Shown here one piece after another: positions 49,936-62,600 of a stretch of 64,000 nucleotides of DNA (position 1 is its first letter; each line of letters opens with the position of its first letter). Below the pieces are notes generated by a model, which did no database searches, had not been told where the DNA came from, and saw only the letters and a program-made list of their open reading frames with translations. This stretch comes from Rhodocollybia butyracea (Eukaryota; Basidiomycota; Agaricomycetes; Agaricales; Omphalotaceae): NCBI GenBank assembly GCA_015501585.1, contig JADNRY010000003.1:434001-498000 (forward strand), read 5' to 3'. Both the position numbers and the translations under genes were made by a program.

Positions 49936-51219
49936 ATGGCAAGCTGTCCTGATTGCAAGAAAGGCTGCATTCTGCCTGGTGAACCCAAGGGCAACATGGT
50001 GGATGGCGCGTACCTGGCTGCAGGCCCCGGAGACACCTCGCGCGGCATCATCCTACTGACAGATATTTTCGGCTTGCCTCTGGTCAATTCGAAGATCATA
50101 GCAGACAGACTCGCTGATAATCTCAAGTGTGATGTTTGGGTGCCGTGCGTTACGATTCTCACCCAGTGTTTTAATCCTCGGTCATTCTAATCTTTACTAC
50201 TTGTAACAGAGATTTGTTTCAAGGTGATTAGGCCACTCACGCGTCCATCGTCGTACTCTGAAGATCTGATCCACCCGACGTTAGGAAAACCCCCAATTAC
50301 GATCGACAAGCTGAAAACCCCCGAGGTGGTAGGCGAGAAGATCAACTGGCCTTCTTTCTTGTGGAACATAATCCCGTCGATTCCTGCGATTTTTCGAAAT
50401 CGTCCACCCGTCGCGTACCCAAGAGCAGCAACTGTAAATATCTGTTTCTGAGTGGTCTACTACTGTGAAGCTCATTCACTGCTGTTCCCTTGCAGTTTGT
50501 CGAGAAGCTGCGATCCGAGAAGAAATATGGGAAACTGGGTGCAGTCGGGTACCTATATCCTTGTCATTCTCCGAGGAGTTGTCCGCAGTACTTACTGCGC
50601 TGTGATAGATACTGCTTTGGGGGTAGTGTTGGCCTTATCATGGCGAGTAAAGACTTGTTGGACAGCGTCGTGCGTTTTACCGGGGTCACTTCCTTATCCA
50701 GACTACTTACTTACAATTCATCTAGGTAATCTGCCACCCGGGTACACCCTCGAAGGAGGAGATTAACGCCATCAAAGTCTGTACCATTATACTGAGTCGC
50801 GCCTGATACTTTGTGTGTTCATATGTCCTACTACAGATTCCAAGTTCATGGGCATGTGCTGAGGGTTAGTATCTACAATCTGATCCAGGTGGAGCAACGT
50901 ATGTTCATTGTTGACATCATTTTTCCATTTTTTCCAGAGGACATGGCTTTCAAACCGGAGACCCGACGTATGGCCGAGGAACTGTTGGCTACACGCAAAG
51001 GCAAGGACAATTTTGTTGAATACGAGTTCAAGGACTACAAAGGTACGCTAGCTTTGATGAGCCTTGATGTCCCAGTTATAAACTAGATCTGTGTTTTCTT
51101 TTCCAGGAACCGTGCATGGATTTGCTGCTCGTCCGCGACTGGATGTTCCAGAAGCCATGGCTGGATTTGAAGGGGCCATGGAGCAGACAATCAAATGGTT
51201 CGACAAGACCCTTGTTTGA
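49936..51219 (+). CDS. Dienelactone hydrolase family protein 2
   Basis: Tandem paralogue: MASCPDCKKGCILPGEPKGN at 49936, RGIILLTDIFGLPLVNSKII, LKCDVWVP, FLWNIIPSIPAIFRNRPPVA, EKLRSEKKYGKLGAVGY, then CFGGSVGLIMASKDLLDSV. The active-site motif here is GYCFGG, again split by an intron that ends gtgatag before TAC-TGC near 50613. EEDMAFKPETRRMAEELLAT carries the acid residue region, and KGTVHGFAARPRLDVPE carries the His. Stop at 51219. The triad appears complete, so both copies are probably active. Substrate is not predictable from sequence. The two genes share strand and exon plan, consistent with a simple tandem duplication. Confidence 0.87.
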
Positions 51220-51984
51220 TTTTCTCACGGTTTCGAGATGGTTCCCGCTTATCCCGATTCCCCTAATGATCACTGTAATCTGTCGGTGAGTACTGATGAG
51301 GGCTCGCACGTAGCAACGCACATCGTTTTTTTACGGTCTATGATACTTGTTCACGAATGTACATGTTGAGCTGGGAGTCTCGAGTTTTAGGTTTCGCTCT
51401 GCGTGCTCGTGAGCCCAGATTAACTATACAGCCGAACTACACTGCAGGTAGAATGGAATAAAAATATCCTGCGAACGTCTTTTTCAGAGCCCAGTAAAAC
51501 AAGGTTTCTGCAAGGTTTTATAAATACCAACTCAGTGAGATCATTTGCCTTTCTGCGCACCCGCGTCTTTAAACAGGTTGCATGATCTCCCATTCTTTCA
51601 CGCGTCCTATCTCCGGAAGTGACTGAATGTGTTTTTCTCTACTCGCGGCAGAACGCATCCCCTCATTTCCTCGGAGCTAAGTTTGAACAAAACAAAAAAC
51701 ATTTCTATGCTGTAGGTATGTAAGTAAGTATATGCGTCTTTCAGTATGTACTTCATCTTCTAATACATGCGTCGTCCGATACCGTGGTCATGGTAAGAAG
51801 GGGTACGAGAGATATCGATAAATAGGTGCTATGGATGAATGCAATTGGCAAAGCGGGATGGTATACAGATGATATGCATCGAACGAGAGCGCAACAGGCT
51901 GCAACAGGCTGCAACAGGTAGAGTTACAAAGGAAATGAATAATGCTGCAAAAGAATAGAAAAAGAATTGAATACATGTCCAATA
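51220..51984. other. Intergenic, no gene seen
   Basis: About 760 bp between convergent genes. Three copies of ctgcaacagg at about 51898-51918 are the only repeat noticed. Confidence 0.55.
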
Positions 51985-54292
51985 TCATGTCTCCAAAAGA
52001 CCGTCCTCGTAGATGGGAAGATACACGTTGAGATGCATTATCGCCACTCGAGAAATTTTATCCGTAAGTGTTCGAATCTCTTCAGCGAGGGTTCCATGCC
52101 GCTCAGAAGAGGAACAGTGTAAGATTGGCCGCCTTGTCGCAGAAGGGAAGGGGATTCAATGGCGGAAGAAAAGAGCTGACTGGTTGTGTACTGACGGCCA
52201 GGGTAGGCTTGTGCCACGACACCGGCAAAGACCACCTCGTGTAAGCGATCCATAATTACGGAGCACAAAGGTGAAGCCGTGTTTATGTTTTCCACGACCC
52301 ATCGCTGGGCGATATTAACTATGCGAACATCAGGGGGAGAACCAAATGTACACATCGGGAGGACTGAAGAGGGTGAGGGTGAGGGTGAAGGTGAACACGA
52401 GGAACAATCGCTGGTCGGGGATAAAGTAGAGGGAGCTTGTGTCTTATGCAGGGTTGGCCTACGAAGGTCCTGTGCCCGCTTAACGATGTGTAGCACAAGG
52501 TTGTCCTTGAAACCGCCCAATTGACTCGTGGTCCTCGGCTCAGGAGTACGCAACATATTACCCAGCGTCGCGGAGTGGATAACCAGAATTTCATTTTTGA
52601 TCTTGAGCAGGGTCGCATCGTCTACTCTGACCTGGGGAGCTCGAGAACATGTGTCTTCCCAATCAGAAGAGTATATGAGTTGCCGAAAAAGCAATAGGAG
52701 CATGTAGGATACAGCAAGGTCACCGACGTCCTTAGAGAGTGAACGGAGACGGGCTTGATCAAGGTATGTCGTTTCGGGATAATCGGTAAGTGAAGTTGGA
52801 CCCGTCTCTGGTGGTGGATGAAATACCAAATCGGTCATTCCCTTGAGTACGCCAATGTATATCTGACGGTTGCGTCCAATGCTCCGGAAATCGATATTGT
52901 CTGGGAGATAGAGGGGGTGAGGAATGAATTGAGGGTCGGGATAACAAAGAGGCTACACTCGAGTTAAGCCACTGTTGTGTAAAGGGCCAAGTTGTTGACT
53001 TGGTCTTGAAATTTTGAAGTTCATAAACAGCCGCCGTGCGCGATATGCTGACGCGTAAACTCTGAAGCTGGTGGTTTGCAATATCCTAGCAACGAATGAA
53101 AGGATAAGCATGCGCTTGTACGAGGCAAAATACGTGTAGGGAAATTCATTTACCAGTTTCATAACTTCGAGAATGTCGAGACATGCCCGAACGGCGTTTA
53201 CAGCATCAGCTTTTGTGCCACGTCCACCCGGTTTACACGTCTCCGCTGCGCGGACCATTTCTTCAACAGCATGGTCTCTCATCGGCGCACAGTGGCCCTT
53301 GAGGGTGGAACCAATAACGCGAAGGAGGCTTGCCAAATCAAAAACATCGTGTTTGAGCTCTTGCTCGATGAGAGCCGGATCGAATATGGAGCGAATGTAG
53401 TTTGCCTGAGTGGAATGTTCTTCCATCTGAGCTCTGAACAAGTCTGGATTTACGTACATGCCAGATACACTCTGCAAAGGTTGAATGACGAGCAGAAGGA
53501 CCTCGAGGAACTCTGAAAGAAGAGGGCGCAAACGAGAAGGCATCCGCACAGTCATTACTTGCGAAGCCAGGCAGTAACCGACTATGGGATTGGATGGGAT
53601 ATCTGGAATCTGACTGCAAATGCAAGCAGCAGTAGGAGCTGCGCGTCTGTCGATGGAAAAACAAGTGCATCCTGATTCAATTTCACGTGTAAGTGCATTC
53701 CAATATGCTTGAGAGAGTTGTTTTTTGCGACGATTGCATGTCGGCCGAAACTGTAGACCGTGATCAAACAAAAGATCATGACCTGACCAGTACAAGAGAT
53801 TGACGAGGAATGAACTCGATAAATATGATAGCACTCACGCAGCTGCGGGCTCCGAAGGATAACATCCAAGTCCAACTCTTTCAAAGTATTCCTAGTCACG
53901 TATGGATGCGTAGGGGGAACGAGAGTCATTGCAACATCAATAGGTACTGGTAAATCCAATACTGCAGAAGGGTCAATCGTAACAATGGGAGGAGTGCGTC
54001 TCCGCAAGTTGAGAAGAGAGCCGGTCAATGGACCTGGTTCTGTATTATTGACGATACCATGGTCTTCAATGTCGTTGCCAAAACGATCCACGGGAGGAGG
54101 CCTGACTGAGCTACGGCTTTTTTTCCCGAGGCGAGAACGGGGATGACGGTGAAGACGAGGTCTTTTAGAATGAGAGCAGCGCGGGACGTTAGGTACATGG
54201 GTCTCGCCGTCGTCGACAACAGTGCACTCGACGTCCTGTGCGTCGTCAGTGACCTGTTTTCGCTTCCTCGGGAGACCATGGGGAGGATCCAT
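51985..54292 (-). CDS. Sok1/TCP11-family protein
   Basis: Starts MDPPHGLPRKRKQVTDDAQD at 54292 with a basic, probably disordered N-terminus (SKRPRLHRHPRSRLGKKSRS). TCP11-domain landmarks: RPLLSEFLEVLLLVIQPLQS, FDPALIEQELKHDVFDLASL, LRVIGSTLKGHCAPMRDHAV and VRACLDILEVMKLDIANHQL (joined across an intron) with QSLR. Later exons: SLSKDVGDLAVSYMLLLLFR and NIAQRWVVENINTASPLCSV; the end ITLTDKIS-type helix and the motif NVYLPIYEDGLLET stop at 51985. Yeast Sok1 and mouse TCP11 relatives affect cAMP/PKA signalling; a direct biochemical activity is not known. A (SP)n tract near 52370-52400 is encoded by a gagggt repeat. Apparently intact. Confidence 0.85.
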
Positions 54293-56227
54293 GGGAACGA
54301 AGGGGAAAGGGTCCTATAGCAAGATCTATACCTGCCATTTATATAAGTAAGGGGCATCGGACGCATGTTTCGTGCCAGTAATTGCCTGGAAAGAAAAGAT
54401 TATGAGCAGCTCTTTATGGCAATAAGTACAAATGGTAATATCTACCCACGGTCTATATCTCCGATTCATCTCGGCTCACTTTTCTAATAAAGTAATATTT
54501 TGTGGGCCGTCTTGCCTCTATTGGTACTGAGTACTGATCACGATCCTTGTTGTCTACCGAGATTCAAGTTCAGCAACAGCGAAAAGCCAGCATTCTTGAC
54601 ATCCTCCACGTTTTACTTACAAAAGTTCGGAGATGGAAAACAATCATAGACAATCAGCTGCACATTAAAGAAGGATCGCTTCTTTCAGCAATCTTAGCCC
54701 GAAACAGTCCGAGTGTGTTTTCTAGAGAACCAATCGGACTTGTGCTCATTGCGGAAGCGCCTTGCTCGTTGTACGCCACCAATTATGGTGGCGACAAATT
54801 GTCAATATCTCCAAGGTAGGCTTTCTAGGTCTATCAGACGGTAGCTGGACGGTAGTGACCTTGGTGGCAATGTTACTCAGGCCACCTTGTTCCTCCTTGT
54901 ACCCGCTTAACCCCAAGTGAAAGTGCATTCCCTTGATAGATCAGCGTCGTGAAAGGCGAAAGGCGAAAGGAGAAGAAATGTGACCGTTTGGGGACATTTA
55001 TATCCCGTTTTCATCCTTGACCCCCTTCTATTCATCTTCTGGCACCCGTGTAGTAGAGTAGCAAGTAGTAGATTATAACTCGCACCTTCTTCATTATTCA
55101 AAATTTGAATTCATGAACATCCTCGTTCCCGCGAATCATCTAAGTGCCCAGGTGACAAGATCAATCTGTTCAGCGTTTTTGCCGAGCTGCTGTCTGCTGG
55201 TGTGTCTACGGCCCAGTGCCTATGTGCTGGATCCTTGAATAGCTAGAGTGACTAGAAATCACTGTTTAATGTAGAAAATTTCACGTACCTCGAGACGGTA
55301 TTTTTGGCCTTCCCGGATACATCGAGTCTCTATTTCATCTTTCCGCATCTTTCAACGTGTAACGGTTTGGGTAAAATCACTGTCATAGGTTTGCGGACTT
55401 GGGCGGGCTCACGGTTATACGCGCAAAGCATATAAGCATTGTTTCACTGTCTCGGGATAAATATAAAAATCTAGATCTTTTTCAGGTAAAGTATAAGTGT
55501 CCCTTTCGCGGTAGGGACCTGTAACAAATCAAATCAAGGATCAACGACATGGTCCTTGAACAGTAAACCTAAAACCTTGTTGTGGAGTGTTCGATACCCC
55601 CCAGGCGCGGTTCGTGAATTCGGAGAAACATTATGCCCCAGACATTCCTCCTGCTTGAGGTTAGTCCTTCTTTCCGCTGGCACCGGAGCGGCATCCATCG
55701 AAATCTTCAGCCATTAGACCTATGAAGAAGTATAAACCTCTTTCAGACGTACATATTATTTCTTGGCTGCATTCAGTGGCAGGGGTGATTCACGTACCCA
55801 ACACGTATCGGTTCCTTCCAGTTTAATTATATGAGACCGAGCAGCACTGTCAGGCGGTTTATTCTATTAGAGATGTTCATGCCACTTACTGCCACTTACC
55901 ATTCACCATTAAGTTACTTATCAGCGTAGTATCAGCCGCGACCACACCAGCGCATCCGAGGCTCTCGTTACAGGAGTTCCACTAAATCTGGTGGAGTGGA
56001 GGGTTTCAGCATTAATTCCTTTCAAAGGGGGGGAGGAGCATTCAAGGTCGTGATCATTAAATTGTAAAGTAATCCGGAAATGAAGGAATAAAACGACTCA
56101 AGTCCCCGAGTTCCGGAGAACGGTATTAGAGGCAAACGTCCAGGAATGAAACTTTGGGAAAAAACAGGCACCAAGATTATGTATAGGGTTAGGTTAACCT
56201 GAGTTCTGTACCGACAATTTTCCCCTA
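54293..56227. other. Long intergenic region, no gene supported
   Basis: About 1.9 kb. A 90-residue ORF at 54547-54819 (+) and a 64-residue ORF at 54907-55101 (-) have no recognisable family and no exon partners. Around 55490-55510 and 55620 the sequence is ordinary. Probably intergenic or decayed sequence. Confidence 0.5.
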
Positions 56228-58149
56228 CTACGCGTCAATGAGCTTTTCATCTTTAGGTTCCTCAAGTTCAGTCGCTGCTGTCGACTTCCTGGGCTTGCGT
56301 CCGTAGAACTCGGCGATGATCTTGGGGTTGATACGGTTCAGCTGCTCCTTGGGGAAGATGCGCAGGAACGACTAGGCGAGGTCGAGAGAGTCAAAGACGG
56401 TGCGCGATTCATAAGCACCTGTACCCATAAGGGAATATGTAAATATACAATCGGAAACATAATAAAACAACACAAACTCTGTCCGATGAATTGATGTTCA
56501 AACTTGTCAAGGAATTTGAGGGCTAACTCGTCCTCGGAGGATGAGGCTTCTTCACCAACAACAGCCTTCATGGCCGCAACGTCGCGACCAATCGCATACT
56601 TGGCATACTGCATGCGAGAATAAGCAAAATGTAACAGTGGACTTAATTTGGACTTGCTAGTTGATTCGACACATCCCCACGATCTTTTCTGGTAAGCTTC
56701 TCACTGATATCACTCTTCATCAAACGAGACAACGAGGGTAGCACGTTGATGGGAGAGTATATTTGACGATTGTGTAGCTGACGATCGACCAAGATCTGTC
56801 TGACCCTCAGCAATGTAACCAGTCAAATCGGGGATAGGGTGTGTAATATCTAGAGTGATAGAAGATTAGCAGACACAAGGCAGGGGAAAAGAGGCGATAT
56901 TACCGTCGTTAGGCATGGTAAGGGTAGGAATGTGAGTAATGGAGCCGTTTCTCCCTGAACACGGCCAGCACGTTCGTAGATGGTAGACAAATCGGTATAC
57001 ATGTAACCAGGATAACCATTCCAGGAACTTCTTCCGGGGCTACCGAAACCTGTTCAAACGGGTTAGCTCGTACAAGGCCTGAAAAGGATATTCCTACTGT
57101 TCGTAAGGCATCGGCATTGGAGGACATATCCGTCAAGATAACCAAAACGTGTTTCTCTAGCTGGTATGCATGATACTCGGCGGTGGTCAGCGCCAGCTGA
57201 GGTGTGGTGATACGTTCAATGGTTGGATCGTTTGTCAAGTTCAAGAACACTGTTACCCGGTCGAGACTTCCGTTGGATTCTAAATCCTCCTTGAAGAAAC
57301 GCGAGGTCTCCATGTTGACACCCATAGCAGCGAAAACAACGGAGAAATTGTCCTCATGTCCATCGTGTACATCTTTGGTAGGTCTCTTGACCAAACCGGA
57401 CTGTCGCACAGTTTGAGCAGCGATCTGGATGAGACTATTTCAGTACAATCTAGAAAAGAACAGACTAGTGACACGACCTCGTTGTGCGGTAGACTGGCAG
57501 CAAAAAAATGGGAATTTTCTGGCCACGGGCGATGGAATCCATGGTATCGAGCCTACATATTAATGTAAGTGAAAGGAAAGTACGGAGGAAGGATGTTATC
57601 GCACTACTGATATCAAGATAATCTTCCGCGAACCCTAGTTGGGCCCATTATCAATTGGGTTACCAGAGCCGTTGAAAATCGACCAAGCATGGCTTCCGCT
57701 ATAGGTAACTTCATGCTGCTTCCGATGAACTCGACATAGGTAGCTTTTACATCAGCTCCGGAAGTTCCTTCGAAGACCTGAACAATAGCTTTCTTTCCCT
57801 GAACCTCAAGCGCTCGGCTCCTCGTTTGCTTCCATCTGGAAGGATGAGTTGGAAGGAAACTGAGTATTGGGTAGATAATGAGCAACATGGATCCAGAGGA
57901 TCTCTACAGACTTTGACATTGTCTAAAACAACCAGTGACCTATGTAAGACGGATCATCAAAACCTTTTTACCGTGACAAACCATTCATGTTCACCCGTTG
58001 AACGCAGATACAGTACGATAGTCTTTCGCAAACATTAGTCGCTGAATATACCAAAAAGAAAACAAAAAACCTGTACGCGATATTCTGGTCACCACTGCAG
58101 CAGCGAAAGCTGCCATTTCCTTGTCGTTTAGACGAGGATCGTTGGCCAT
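56228..58149 (-). pseudogene. V-type H+-ATPase subunit B, pseudogene
   Basis: Homology runs from the start (MANDPRLNDKEMAAFAAAVV at 58149) to the tail (NRINPKIIAEFYGRKPRKST to KLIDA at 56228), but with many lesions. Two bases are missing after VVTR (near 58085). Frames break at KRGA/LEVQGKKAIVQVFEGTSG and after MLGR (57613-57690). The exon that should encode the NPYSRIYPEEMIQTG region is absent: only ~65 bp separate EDYLDI from DTMDSIARGQ. Another break follows EEVPG near 57015, and a TAG (56372-56374) replaces the Trp of LDLAWS. The middle exon ([40 protein letters not shown]) is well preserved. The intact subunit is essential for vacuolar acidification, so a working copy must exist elsewhere. 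Confidence 0.85.
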
Positions 58150-58389
58150 TTCCGACAATTATTGATGAACACCGTTCTAAGCGTTATGGTACAAGAACAA
58201 GATTATGAGAGCAAAGGTCGTCAAAGTTGAATGCCAAAGAGCGCGTCACCGCCGGTCCGATGTTTCGTTCTTGGTTTCACCAGGGTTGAGTTATTACTTT
58301 TTCCATTTCCATTATCATACAGGATTATTATAAAGTGAAATAAGTGTTAGTCAATAAAGATCAGACTTTACAGAAGTCCAACTAGCTGG

Positions 58390-59370
58390 TCACTGCTGGG
58401 AACCCTCACTCCATTCGGAAACCGCAACTCGAAGCGAGGCAATCTCACCATGCTTGAATAACATTTCTTTCAGGTCATTGAGTGTGACGTATCGGAACGC
58501 CTTGGTATTCTGAAAGCCGTTTTTCGTGAGGCGGGACGCAATGTCCAGACTGAGCTCGTGCACGGTACAAAATGCGGAGATGTCCATGGTTGGACCAAGC
58601 TTGCCGTCTACGAGCATACTTTGAACGGACTGGGCCGTTGGAGTGACTGGCAAGGGCAAGGATGGAGTGAATAGTTTTCCGATATGAACAGTCGAAGCTC
58701 TTCCCGATGTAGATGATTTCCTTCTCTGCGCCTGTGCAGAGAGAGGGAGTTCGATAGTACTAGTAGATGCTTCAGACCTCTGGACTACTTCTGCAGGAGC
58801 AAGGAGTTTAAAGTCGTCAGAGGGCGTTGCCAACGATCGTGGAGAAGAAACGGACAAGGGAATGGAATTGTGTGATTCAAAATGTCCAGTGGAAGATGTG
58901 GAAATGATACGTGGTGGAGTCTGGATTGTTCTGGGTTTTTTCGAAGGTGGTGGAACTGAATGCGAATCGGGGCTAGGTTCGGATTCTGGCCTTTTGTGAC
59001 CAGCACCAGAAGGAAGGGAGACTATACGCACTTCATTCGGTGTCAGCTTGGCGTCGGGCACAAGAGGCAAAGAAGAAGGGATGACAGAAACCGGTGGTTC
59101 ACTGCTCACGGACGATTGCTCTGTATCAGAATCGGATGTTAGCTGGTTCTGATCAGGGCTTGGAGCAACTGTAGACTGAGAGATGTAAGAAACAGACGGA
59201 CGGCTAGTTAGTCATGAAATTTACCATTGAGTGCGATAAAATCTTGTCAATAATGCCTGGTTTCGGTAACTTGCTGTAGCCAACAATCTGTTTCTCCTTG
59301 CAGATAGCTTTGAGTTGGGAATAGCCAGCTTTTTCAACTCGTCTTCAGTGTATGAAAAGCTTGACTCCAT
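58390..59370 (-). CDS. SAP-domain protein, with one apparent frame break
   Basis: The N-terminus at 59370 reads MESSFSYTEDELKK. The SAP helix-loop-helix (GYSQLKAICKEKQIVGYSKL, PKPGIIDKILSHS) continues in another frame because an A-run (five T on the plus strand at 59330-59334) appears one base short. After an intron, STVAPSPDQNQLTSDSDTEQ joins SSVSSEPPVSVIPSSLPLVP in frame. A Ser/Pro-rich linker with PPSKKPR (possible nuclear signal) leads to a C-terminal block TVHELSLDIASRLTKNGFQN, YVTLNDLKEMLFKHGEIASL, resembling a small SAM-like helical domain. SAP domains bind AT-rich DNA, so a nuclear, DNA- or RNA-associated role is likely. Function is otherwise unknown. The frame break could be a homopolymer error. 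Confidence 0.65.
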
Positions 59371-59603
59371 GGAAAAAGAGTTGTCAAGAATAGGGATGTG
59401 AGTGTTTGGAGAAGGCAGATTAGGCGCCTATCCTAGACTCGGGTGCCTAGAGTGGTGATGTGAAACACCAACACTGATCGTCAGCCACCAAAGTGTCAAA
59501 AAGAAACGACTGGCTCGAGTCTACGCCCATCCGTTGACTTCATTTTAGTAGTGTCAAAGTACATATGTACTTATTGTACCAAGTTGAACGTAACAGCAAG
59601 ATC

Positions 59604-62600
59604 TTAATCATCTAGCGAGCTCGAAACGTTCGCCGCTGCCTCTTTAATCTCATCGGTTCTGCTTGACGACCTATGCCAGATATTAAACGTGATATGCTGG
59701 CATGTATCAAGACTCACCACTCAGTTTCAAGCAGGACATTCTCTGCTTCATCAGTATCTCGGCCCAGATCCATACTCTGTAGTGAGATGTACAGAAACTC
59801 GGCAGTGTCGCTGCGTACACTGGGATACTGATGTGACAGGAAGCTTGGTAAAGCTTGCACGCACATCTTGTACATTTTTTTGAATGACAAAAGGTGCACG
59901 ACACTGCCAGTGAAGATGAGAGGAGCTGACAGCTTTCTGAGCTGAAAGGAAACTTACACTCGCATCGACTGATGCAGTCTCTTGACATTCTTTACACGAT
60001 CAACATATCTGGACACCATAGCAAACAACCGTTGCAAACTGAAATAGATATGAAAAGCCAGTCCGAGTAATAAGAGTTAAAAGGCAAAACATACAGCTGA
60101 AGTCCTTCCAGGTCATTTTCAAAAAGACGAAATGCGTCTCCTTCGAGTAGCACATTGAAAACTTGGAGGATAGGTATCACGACGGAGTTGACTGTCGAAT
60201 TGGTCTTTGCATGTCCAAGGAGATCGGCCGTCAGGCTCGAAAGGTTGTATTTTTGAGAGTCAGTGGTTCGTAATGGCAGTGATTGCACGTATGACACCAA
60301 ACTTGCTGATACCGGGCGATGCTACAACAAAGGTATCAGTAGAGACTGATCAGAGTCATATGCACATCCGTACAGTACTATCAGTCAAGCTTCCAACGCT
60401 TGCGATAAGGCCCAAAAGGACTGGCCTACGGTATGCTTCTACTTCCAGAATTTTCACGGCTCTGGGAAAGAGCCAGTTGGCGTCATGCCACCCGATATCA
60501 TCACTAGGATTATTTTGAGCTAATTGACAACGTCCATGCAATGACGACTTACTCGGTCACAAAGAGTCCCCGTAAATAATCTGAATCTTGAACGACCCAG
60601 CGATTTGGACCAGCGATATCTGGTGGTGGCAAAGATAGAAGCTTGAGGAAGGTCCGCCCAGACTCTTGTCGGACATTATCCAGACGCTCCACTCCCTGCT
60701 TCAATATTCCCTTTATAGATTCGTGATACTTTGAAGGCGGAAGATAACTCTCAAAATTCGACATGTGTTGGGCTCTTGTGATTAAAGTTTCGACGACGAT
60801 ACCCAATGAATTAACACATGTCATCCGAATCCATGACCCGATATCACCTCTTTCGTCGACTGTGTAGTCCTCCAGTCCATCAAGCAATGCGTCGAAAAGT
60901 GACAAGACAACATCAGAAGATAAGTCTAAACTATGATTAGCTGTGAATTTTATTTCTGAAAACAATGCAATCATACGATGGGATAGATCAGTGGCAAAGT
61001 TCTGCAGCACAAGAGGTATAGCTTCGTAACAAGTCTGACGGGCTTCTACGTTGTTTTCGAAAGGACCAGCCTGATCCTAATCTCAGTTGAATATCATACC
61101 GATAATGATCATATGTACCGTGCGGTTGACGCCTCCTAATAATGCTTCGATAGCTTGCGGCAGACATGAAGGAAATGAATTGTAATCGATAACACCAAGC
61201 AGGCGACCAAGGCTGCGTTGTGAGGTTGGAGACCCTTTCTTTAGTTCCCTGATCAATGTGAACGACAGCAAGACCTTTAGAGGGTTAGAACAGAGGAATA
61301 TGGGAGAACTCATCTCAGAACGACACTCGAACAGTCGACTAGGCGACTGATAGAGCCCATGCTAGTTGTAGCGGCTTCCTGGATCGCCAAGTCCCGATGT
61401 TTGAGCCCAAAGTCGATAAGTTTCCTCCAGTTCGGCACAGACGAATATACACCCAAACTGATCTCGCTCAACGTGATAGTTTGGGTGATCAAATCACAGG
61501 CAGCTGCAGTGACAATCTCATTACGAGGTCCAAGTAAAGTAGATTCAGGTACACGAGCAAGATATTGGAATATCTATCTGATGATGAGTGAAGGTCGCAA
61601 AACACTAAATGCAGCTCACTTTGCGTTTTTGTGAATCTAAAGCTTCTCCACTGTAAATTTCTTTATAAGCCGATGCAAGCTCGGTGAGGCCAAGCAGACC
61701 GCCGTGAACATCCGAGTTATCAGTAGCTTCTAGTAGCTTTACCTATTGATACAACCATGTCAATAAGCATCGGCAATATGTGCTGAACCAATGATACATA
61801 CACATCTCTTGATAGCAGCCGGACCAAGAGTCTCGATGTCAACGAGACAGATACGTCGCAAGGACTCTGCCCCAGCACGACGCATGGAATTATCCCAGTG
61901 TCGTAAAGCTACATCCAGCAAATGGTCAAGCAGATATGGGCGGTATTCCATATGCCTATGTTCATTGAATATCGCCATCGCTCCAATCATAGGAAGACTT
62001 ACTCTGCAACCTGAGGAGCAGCCACCAAAAAAGAATTCCGACGAACTCCTACCGCATAGAAATCGGTTTTTCGTAAAACGTCAATTCCATGTGGAAAAAG
62101 ACTCTATTCGGTTATCGATGTTACTTAAACAACAAAGAATTCACAACCTACGCACCGTTCGTCCGACAAACTCTTGAAAACCCGCACTTGCCGCTCGCCG
62201 AATTTGAACTTCACGGTCGTACAAGGATACTGTCACCAGATGTCGAGCGAGATCACTTGCGAGTGGCGCAAGAGATGCAGTTTCTTGAGATCTCGCCAAA
62301 GCCCACAATACGTACGCACTAGCATCCCGAACATTGGAACCAACCGAATGTGCACCTTTTCTCAAGTCAAAGTAGAGGGCCTAAAGACAAGGTCAGAAAG
62401 AAAGATCATCGTAATCCAAGTAGCATCATACTTTCGACAACCATCCAACAAGCTCTTGAAGCCTTTCTACAGACACAACGCCTCTGCGAGCCATCTCGGC
62501 GCATGCCAGGCAAGCGCCGTGCCATGTAGCCTCTGCAATAGCTGGGACGTCATACAGACTTGCTGCAGTCATCGAATGGATAGCGAAATGGCCCAAAACT

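Noticed and set aside
54547..54819. 90-residue ORF MLSTEIQVQQQRKAS
   Set aside because: Isolated ORF with no recognised family and no neighbouring exons; insufficient to call a gene.
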